From Branchiostoma floridae (lineage: Eukaryota; Chordata; Leptocardii; Amphioxiformes; Branchiostomatidae): DNA of 64,000 nt. Position numbers and translations under genes: made by a program. This document shows positions 48,612-57,600 of the stretch, in pieces. The notes beneath the pieces are model-generated. The model saw only the letters and a program-made list of their open reading frames with translations. It ran no database searches and was not told the origin of the DNA. The stretch lies in contig NC_049992.1 of assembly GCF_000003815.2 (NCBI RefSeq), positions 3,519,703 through 3,583,702 on the forward strand. Reading direction: 5' to 3'. How positions within the stretch are numbered: the stretch's first letter is position 1; the number at the start of each line of letters is the position of its first letter.

Positions 48612-48778
48612 GCAGGGGTTCGGCTCCAGCTGAATTTGACGTGTTTTTAGGCGTTTTTGTCGGCTTTCTATGTTGTACCGGCGGCCGGCGGATATGAAGA
48701 AAACGGCACAAAATAGAAAGCCCGAGAAAGGTGCCTAAACGTACGTCAAAAACAGCTGGAGGTGAACCTCTGCTTGGA
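48612..48778. repeat. Foldback element in the 3' UTR region
   Basis: Left arm aagcaggggttcggctccag, tttgacgtgtttttaggcg and ggctttctatgttgt; right arm acaaaatagaaagcccgag, ggtgcctaaacgtacgtcaa and ctggaggtgaacctctgct. A one-armed relative is at 31700-31800. Confidence 0.8.
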
Positions 48779-48983
48779 GAGTAAGACTGAGGTGTATCCT
48801 TACATCTGCTTGGATATTAGGTATTGTTGTTTAATGGATCCAACACGCCGCTCTAATGTTGCACGTGAGGCGACTACTAGTTGAAGCAGATGATATTTGA
48901 GCACACTTGTAGATAAAGTTAGGATTCGGGAATCTTCGTGCTCTTCGTTATTGTCTATGAGAGATTCAAGTTCAAGTTTGATG

Positions 48984-48989
48984 AATAAA
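48984..48989 (+). promoter_or_regulatory. Candidate poly(A) signal AATAAA
   Basis: A canonical AATAAA on the + strand about 1.1 kb past the stop, followed within 25 bases by a T/G-rich stretch (tcgtttatgttgtttgtatt) of the kind found downstream of cleavage sites. It is the best placed signal I saw. Confidence 0.5.
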
Positions 48990-49301
48990 GATCTGATGCA
49001 ATGTCGTTTATGTTGTTTGTATTCTTATCCGGAATTGCAGTTGGTTTCACCTAGGGAAATAGGGAACAGAAAGATGCAAACCAGTAGCCATGTCCTACTC
49101 ACCTGAGCGGTCAGAGGAGAGACCACTGTTGGAAAAACAAGAAAGCTTCTGAAAAAGCTGGCCGGTGCGTATTTTGGGAAAAGCCTGAATTTTAAACAAA
49201 ATCACATGAAAAATAGTTTTTAAGCATCGAATTACTGAATTGATCTGTCTTCTATTAAAAAAAAACATTACATGAGATTTGTCCAACAAAGAAAAAAAAT
49301 T

Positions 49302-49391
49302 GTTACAAGTGGGCTTCGAACCCACGATCCACGGCTGCAAAAGCAAATCGTTGTCTGCACTCAAAGCTGTAGACCGTTCGGCCACGCCAAC
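49302..49391 (-). repeat. tRNA-like pseudogene or SINE head
   Basis: On the minus strand there is an A-box-like TGGCCGAACGG and, about 60 bases later, a perfect B box and T-arm (GTGGGTTCGAAGCCCAC), with spacing like a class II (Leu or Ser) tRNA. The two ends do not form a good acceptor stem and no clear anticodon stem is visible, so I do not call a functional tRNA. Confidence 0.55.
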
Positions 49392-51560
49392 TCAATTACG
49401 CAATCGCTTGTATGGAAGGGCTATTAGAAGGGTTTGGTTAAATTGACCGATCCATGCATCCATCCATCCATGCAAACCAAACGAATGGTTGAAAGACCCG
49501 CTTCTCCCGTCTCAAAGCCAGTATCTGCTAGATTCTGCTATCCCATTGGAATTTTGCGGAACCACACCTTTCAAATTTCTTAACAACTTAAAACAGCTAT
49601 TTACAAAGTTCTGGCAAGATTGATGATCTAATGGTAGGTCGATGAAGGTTAGACATCCAGGAAAAATATAGATATTGTAAAAGATATTCAGAAAAATACG
49701 TATTTCCTTATCTGTTTTGTCTTCAATACATCTGGGTGGCCTATTCAACAAAGCCTAGCTGATTTCCAAGTAGAATAGATGTTTTTGTTGTAAAGTAGTA
49801 GATTTTATTAGCGGTTATCATTAGTTTTTTTTTTTTTAGCTAGGGGGCCTTGGACCAAGATGGCGGCTTCCTTTGGAGTCTCCATGACTGGGATTGGAAT
49901 CCATCCTAATCCTCAGCGCGGATAGCCAATGGAAGCCGAAAAACTATCACAGTATATAGAGTAGACCGAGTTTACAGTGATTTTCAGTTTATTTTTTGTT
50001 TCTGTCGACTAGATAGTGACAAATTGTCAATCATCTGATATATAGCATGCGCTGCCCTCCCACCCTTTACATTTGAGTTCGCGTACATTTTTCCTTTGTT
50101 ACTCGGCGCTGGAAGTTTCCTTCACCCCGGATATTAAACCAGCCACCCATGCTGCAGCCTGCCGAGGAGTAAACCTCGTTAATTAATCCTGTTTGTTTCA
50201 CGGGAAGTGGAGTTTCAAGTGGCATTCATCAACAGACTGGTGTCATGGCGCTGGACTTGTGAGTCGTGACTACACAGAAGAACTGGCTCTGTAAACTGTA
50301 CTTCCTGTGACAACCATCAACAAACTGAAGGTTTTTCACGCACCGAACACATCGTTTCTTGAACTAGTACACAAATGGGTAGGCACACTTGCCCCTGCTA
50401 AAGGGGGACTGTGAAAAATGACAGGAGGAGTTGCGACCCCTGGCATTAATTTACAACTCGCAATCGAAAGAGTCAAAACATTTACTCCCAGGTCGCTCGC
50501 TTGAGTGAGTGAGTGTGAGTGTACCATTGACAAAATTCTAGGTATTTTCATGTTCGTTGTTGATTTTCATCCTAAATACCTGTTTCGTTCCAAATGACTG
50601 ACGTGAGCATAATCCACCAGTCACTTGAGTAACTTTTGTATAGAGGGTTATTTGTTTGAAGAGAAAGAAACTGAATAGTCTGAGGTTGTATGCGATGAAA
50701 TACAACGTCTTGTTTTGTGCCATGGGCAGACTTTAACGTCGCCCATCCTTTATTCACAATATGATGTAATCAGACATACGGTAAAAATAGGACGAGACAG
50801 AACAAAGTATGTTTTAGAGAAGTTTACCTCCTTCTAGCGTCCCAGAAGGTCTTACAAACTTCCACAACTATAAATCAGTTTCTCTCATCAAACTAGATGC
50901 TATATAAAACACTCATATACAGTGGAGAGGTTCTTGATTGGTGGTGGCGCAGTGTGTAGTGTAGAAAAAACAAACATTTCAGTTGTGTGATATTTTCAAA
51001 ACATATAACGTTACTGCCTTGTAATGCCTTGTATTTCTCGTTGCGAAAGAAGATTGTAAACTGGATATAAATCAGAATCTAGATATTGAAATGATTATTA
51101 TTGTACAAAGTTGGCTGTGGTTGTGCATATCATCCTGTTTCCGGATTTGTGTGACGTGTTGTTTGAGCTGGACAGGATCAGCGGTCTTCACTTCTTCACC
51201 ACTTGATTTGAAGGGACGCAAGATAATCCTTAAACTCTGTGGAACAAACGGAGGAGAGTTTGTTTTAAGAAAAACACAGACACAGCATACAGTACTATAA
51301 TATCATGCTTAATGTGTGTATTAGAAGATCAATTTGGCAAATCAGAAAATTCGTATGGACGTGTCTACAATAAGGAATGTGGATTGTTTCATGTCCAAGT
51401 ATATAAGGATTCAAACTGTTTTCATGAGTCATGTTAGCATTTGGTCCATCAGGTGGTGCGTTTGCCTTAGAAAACGTTCTGCTTGTAAGACGCATGATGC
51501 GCTGGCAAAAGGCTTGAAAAACAAACTGCCTTGTATCTGCTTGGAGATGAGTTTCTTTAC
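49392..51560. other. Intergenic stretch between convergent genes
   Basis: No conserved coding exon was found on either strand. It should contain the last exon and 3' UTR of troponin C on the minus strand, which I could not place. It contains a TCCATCCATCCATGCA short repeat near 49455, a poly-T run near 49827, and a copy of the dispersed motif TCTGCTTGGAGAT near 51536. Confidence 0.5.
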
Positions 51561-51660
51561 CTTCATAGTCGAGCCTCCCGTCCCTGTCTCCGTCTCCATC
51601 ATCTAGCAGGTCCTTCAGTTCGTCTTCACTCAGGTGCTCTCCACACGCATCAGCCATGGT
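51561..51660 (-). CDS. TnC: Troponin C exon 5 (EF-hand IV, first part)
   Basis: A 100-nt exon with acceptor tgtttag and donor GTAAAG, phase 0 to 1: [19 protein letters not shown], then [14 protein letters not shown]. It is the only member of the adjacent tandem family that continues past the conserved LLD into a calcium loop. The frame stays open past the donor to about 51295, but that extension has no EF-hand helix, so I take the donor as real. Confidence 0.88.
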
Positions 51661-54600
51661 CTAAACAAATAAACAAACAAACAAAAACAGAAAACAAATA
51701 AATTAACAATACTAGCAGGTCCTTAAGTTTATCTCCACTCAGGTTCTCGCTACATGCATCAGCCATGGTCTAAACAAACAAACAAATAAATAAATAACAT
51801 CTAGCAGGTCCTTCCGTTCATCTTCACCCATGTTCTCTCCGCACGCATCAGCCATGGTCTAAACAAACAAACAAATAAATAAATAAACAACACTAGCAGG
51901 TCCTTCAGTTCATCTTCACTCAGGTGCTCTCCACATGCATCAGCCATGGTCTAAACAAATAAACAAACAAATAAATAAACAACACTAGCAGATCCTTCAG
52001 TTCATCTTCACTCAGGTGCTCTCCACACGCGTCAGCCATGGTCTAAACAAACAAACAAACAAACAAATACATAAACAACACTAGCAGATCCTTCAGTTCG
52101 TCTTCACTCAGGTGCTCTCCACATGCATCAGCCATGGTCTAAACAAACAAACAAACAAATAAATAAATAACATCTAGCAGGTCCTTCAGTTCGTCTTCAC
52201 TTAGGTGCTCTCCACACGCGTCAGCCATGGTCTAAACAAACAAACAAACAAATAAATAAATAACATCTAGCAGGTCCTTCAGTTCGTCTTCACTTAGGTG
52301 CTCTCCACACGCGTCAGCCATGGTCTAAACAAATAAACAAACAAATAAATAAATAAATATTATCTAGCAGGTCCTTCAGTTCGTCTTCACTCAGGTGCTC
52401 TCCACACGCGTCAGCCATGGTCTAAACAAACAAACAAACAAACAAATAGATAAAGAACATCTAGCTGGTCCTTCCGTTCGTCATCACTCGGGTGCTCTCC
52501 GCACGCATCAGCCATGGTCTAAACAAACAAATAAATAAGTAAGTAAACAACATATATCTGGTCATTCCGTTCATCTTCACTCAAGTTCTCTCCACAAGCA
52601 TCAGCCATTGTCTAAACAAACAAACAAACAAAGAAATAAACAATATCTAGCAGGTCATTCAGTTCGTCTTCACTCAGGTGCTCTCCACATGCATCAGCCA
52701 TGGTCTAAACAAACAAACAAACAAACAAATAAATAAACAACACTAGTAGGTCCTTCAGTTCATCTTCACTCAGGTTCTCTCCACACGAATCAGCCATTGT
52801 CTAAACAAGCAAACAAATAAATAAACAATATCTAGCAGGTCATTCAGTTCGTGTTCACTCGGGTGCTCTCCGCGCGCATCAGCCATGGTCTAAACAAACA
52901 AACAAACAAATAAATAAACAACACTAGCAGGTTCTTCAGTTCGTCATCACTCAGTTTCTCACCGCATGCATCAGAAATAGTCTGTAAACCAACAAGTAAA
53001 TAGATGGATAGAACAAAAAGGCTTCTCCACATCTAGCAGGTCCATGGAGTCGTCATTACTAAGGCCCTCCCCATGCTAATCAGCCATGGTCTGTAAAACA
53101 ACAAACAGATAAACACACAAGATCTTTAGTTCATCATCACTAAGGTCCTATCAGCACAGATCGGGCATGGTCTCTTAGCACTAAAAGTAAACAACATTTA
53201 AACAAAGCAAACTGACAACTAAAAAGGTAAGAATAAGTCTTAACGGCGTGGTCACACTCGTTTGATGTTTAGAATTTTGAATGAGGCTGACATAGAAGTA
53301 CGTTAAAGATTTAAGACTGAATATTTTTCAATATTTGCACGACTTTTCCAAAATGCCTTGCGTTAACGGCCTAAGCACACAAAAAAAGTGGTTAAAGCCA
53401 GAAGGATTTTAAGAGTTCCTACCCTCAGTTCCTCGATGCTGATGAAGCCGTCGTTGTCCTTGTCGAAGATCCTGAAGGCGGCGCGAACCTCGCGCTCGTC
53501 CACCTCGTACTGGTCCTGGTGCATCTGTTTCGCCATCAGCTCCAGAAACTCGTCAAAATCCATCGTGCCGCTTCCTGGAAGTGAGGTAAGAATCTTTATG
53601 ATTTTTTTTCAGTTGCACATGTCGTGCTGTTAGCTTCCGTGGCGGTCCTGGTATTCGGTTAACTGCAGCTTAAAGAACTGGTCAAAATCCACTGGTCAAA
53701 ATCCATCGCTTTCTGGGGAGGAGAGGAGGGGTAGTAACGTCAGTGGCCTCGTGCACGGGTTGTGCTGAGAAAGGATAACGTGTAGTTGCTTTGAATGTCG
53801 AATCTTATCTTCAGTTGTCGCTGTTCACAAACGATTGTTGGTTCTGCACAATTATGCCATTGATTGAAGACTAAAACTCAGTAAAAGCACATTGTGAACT
53901 TTTGACATGATCCCTTACCGTCCTCGTCAGCCTCCGCCATGATGGCGTCCAGCTCGTCACGACTGGGGTTCAGTCCGCACTGTTTCAGGATGGTCCCCAG
54001 GTTCTGTGTGCTGATCTCGCCGGAACCGTCACGGTCAAAAATGGAGAACGCCATCTGCAGCTCTAAAGGGAGGGAGGCAGAAATTAAATGTTATCTTGTG
54101 GGGGACAAGAGAGACACACAAAGTTGTAAACTTACAGATATACACCACCCCATACATACGAGTACACACACATTACTCACTAGGTGAAGATGGAGAACGC
54201 CATCTGCAGTTCAGATAGGAGGGAGACAAGGCATACACCCCCTTTACACAGAGAGATAGACACACACGCACACGCACACACACACACACTAGAAAACAAG
54301 TTTGAAATAGAGAACACCATCAGCAGTTTTGGTTGGAGGGAGATGCGGAGGAAACAAGGCCATAAGAGATGGCAGATTTCACCTTCAGAAAACCACACAA
54401 GCACATACAGACACTTAGACACATACATTTCTGTGTATGTGTCTCACATACGCACGCACAGGCACAAACACACAAGCACACACAAACTCACAAACACACA
54501 AACTCACACACACACACAAACACACACACACACAAACTCACACACACACAAACTGACACACAAACAAACTCACACAAACGCACACACACACATACACGCA

Positions 54601-57600
54601 CAAATACACACGCACATCCAAACAGGTTGAAGACAGAAACCAAACCAAAACAAACGTATTTCAAACCGACCTTCCACCTGTTCCTTAGTCAGGGAGTCGC
54701 TCGCTCTCGCCTAGAAAGACAAACATGCAGTCAATAGTAAATAAATGACTAGGCAAACAAACATGAACACAATCAGGTACATATACAAAATGTATGTCTT
54801 GAGACCTTGGGCGAATATAAATTGCACTATTAAGTAATCCACACATTTTACGCTATTGATGGACAAAACACCGTTGTTTTTGAAGTAGCTAGTATTGCAA
54901 TGTTGGTGGAATTGCTGCCCCTACGGCCGGTGAGGCTATGGGACCGGTGAGGTGAGGTGAGTAATGCAATGACGTTTTTTTTTTAGCCAAGGACACAAGA
55001 TAACCACTTATCTTTTTGATAAGTATGTTGTGTTCTTTCATACCCATATCAACAGTAACGTAAAGACGTGAGGTTTGGGAATACCACATAGAGGGTGAAT
55101 CTGGGTTCACATTTTACCAAGGTCAGGTACATTTTGCCCGTTGGCGTTTGTTTTCTATTTAGAAGGAACTCAATCGAGCGAGTCCTCCTCCAAGTCACTC
55201 TAGCAATGGGAGTAATTTGACCAATGCTGTCTTGGCAACATCTTGAAGGTCAGGTCAAGTTCAATTCTGTTGTGCCCATCTTTTCGGCGATGGGAGATAT
55301 GAAGTTTGATATGTTTATGGGAGAGGCCACCTAGAGCTTAGTTGATATTGTACCAATGTCAGGTCCATTTTGCCCGTTGGACTCGGTTCCAAAAATAGCG
55401 TTTCTTCCACCTAGTTCATCCTCATCTTACGCAACTTGAGCAATTGAAGCGGTTGAACTAATTCAGTGTTAGTAAAACCTTGCTGCTCTGGTCAGGTTGA
55501 AGTTTAATTCCCTTGTGACCAGCCCCATCCTTTAGGCGATGGAAGTTTTATATGTTTATAGGGAGGCCACCTAGAGTAAATCCTGTTGAAAACCAAACCA
55601 AGGTATCTGCCCGTTGGCGCTCGCTCTCTATTTCGAAGATCCCCAAAATAGCTCCCCCCCCTCCCCCTGTCCCTCTAGCCATCATCTTACATAACTGTAG
55701 GTGCCAACCCTCGGAGTAATTGGAGTAATTTGACAAATATAGTCATGGCAACATCCTGACGACCAGGTCAAGTTGAAGTTCAATTCTCCACGGCAATGTA
55801 AGACATGTGATCCGGTATGTGTTTATTTTTGTTGCGAAGAACACTTAGAGATGCGGATCTGGTTTAAACCAAGGCCTAGCAAGCATATTTTGCCCGTTGG
55901 CGCTCACCCTCTATTTCGGAGATCCCCAAAATAACGTACCCCCCCCCCCCTCCAAATCTCTCTAGTCGTCATCGTACGAAAGCGTTTGTGGGAAACTTAG
56001 TAATTTCAAAAATATAGTCTTGGCAACATCTTGAACAGTAGGTCAAAATGAAGTTCAACTCTCGAGTCTTGTGACCACCTCAATATATTCGGCGATGTGA
56101 ACCAGTAATAAGTTTCCAAATTAAGTGTCTCCAAGTTAAAAGTCTGCCGTAAGACATGTTAGTATTTCAGACATGCCACCGGCCTCGCGATCTTTGTCAG
56201 ACAACTGTTATGTAACCTTGTCTATCCCTTAAGGCCACACTGACATGATTGAATGGATGGTATCCGCGCGAGCAGCGATTTTGGACAGTTCTAAACGTTA
56301 AACGAAGAGAGGAATATGCTAAATATGCTTTTTAGTGAACTGTAAGTTATTAGGCACACTGTACAGTGTGTACAATAAATTACTCGCTTTCTAAAGGGCT
56401 ACAACATCTAAAATTCAATCCTTCTATGAAGCAAGAAATGGCACCATGTTTGGTCTCAATCGAGGATGACGAAAGACTAAGAGAAAGAAGGACATGCACA
56501 AACATCAGATATCGTATAGCGAACGGGAAACCGATGGGGAAAAGCTTGTCCTGAAATCTACAAACAGATGTAGCAGTGGGACAGTTTTGAGCTTTTTCTT
56601 GAATGTTAGCCGATACCCGACTGGCATTAATTACCCGATAAACTGTAAACAAAATGAAATCCAGAAAAACGTGGCAAAACACCACCACATACTGTCATAC
56701 AAAACGTTCCAACCAATCCCGATAGCTACATCTGCTTGGAGATTGCTGTTTCCGTGCCGGGTTTCCGGCGTTAAAGACATTGAGCTGTTCATTTGTCGCG
56801 CTTGTCGGGCAGCTGTTTCTGTGCTGCAAGGATAGGGATCTGAACTCTTTCATCTCCGGCATGTCTTGGAGTCTCCGCAGGGATGTCTGTCTTAAGGCAC
56901 ACGTGAGTGAACAATTCCTTCAGGACCATTTAAAGGCATGGACAAGAGCACTAGTGGTTATTATGAGTATTTTCTTCTTAATATGAGTAATTAAAAACAC
57001 GTTATTACTAACATTGCATTTAGTTTAGGCGAAGAAAATATACGAAGAAGAAGATTCGTGCTTTTTTGTTAATTTTCCCCATCAAAACCCTTCAAAGCGT
57101 TCCTCCCAGCTTCCACTATGTTTGATTATCTTTCAAAGATGTTCATGACCAACGGTCTCTTGCCGGTCGTATGTTGTTCAATAGCTCAGCTATCTTGCAG
57201 ACAGGGGCCTTAATACCGAGCCTAACACAGCCTGATAAGTATCCTTCAATTTTGAAACTCTGAGGCAAGCACAGACGCTTTACTCCACGAAAAATTGAGG
57301 CATTATATTTGGTGTATCTTCTGATATTTGTAGCAGCATAACTTCAGAACCTACAGATGGATTGTAATGATATTTGATATGTGGGTAGGGGATGGGAAGA
57401 TGAAGGTCATGGTCTAGTCGGCCATATGTATACATGTATGTTTCTTTCCGTCTGCTAAAAAGAATTTGAAACGTTCGCTAGATAAATTCAGCTACATCCT
57501 ACCAGGTGATAACCGTTACAGTGTACAAATAGATAAACATATCAAAGTATGTTTAGACCTTAGAACTAAAGTGAAACTCTAGACTCAACGTGTTGATATG

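Larger units (their letters stand above)
47882..49000 (+). other. Probable 3' UTR of the giant gene
   Basis: About 1.1 kb without a supported coding region follows the stop codon. It contains a foldback repeat at 48612-48778 and ends near an AATAAA hexamer. The length is inferred from that hexamer only. Confidence 0.5.

Noticed and set aside
49302..49391. A functional tRNA gene
   Set aside because: A and B boxes are present, but the ends do not form an acceptor stem and no clear anticodon stem is seen; treated as a tRNA-like pseudogene.
52923..52978. A second, alternative troponin C exon ([18 protein letters not shown])
   Set aside because: It reads well for 18 residues but then runs into repeat spacer without a calcium loop, like the other array units.
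51665..53175. Regularly spaced repeats that could suggest a CRISPR array
   Set aside because: The units contain troponin C exon sequence and simple AAAC/AAAT spacers that are themselves repeats; the genome is animal and no cas genes are present.
54184..54737. Plus-strand frames rich in His and Thr
   Set aside because: They are translations of the CA microsatellite in a troponin C intron.
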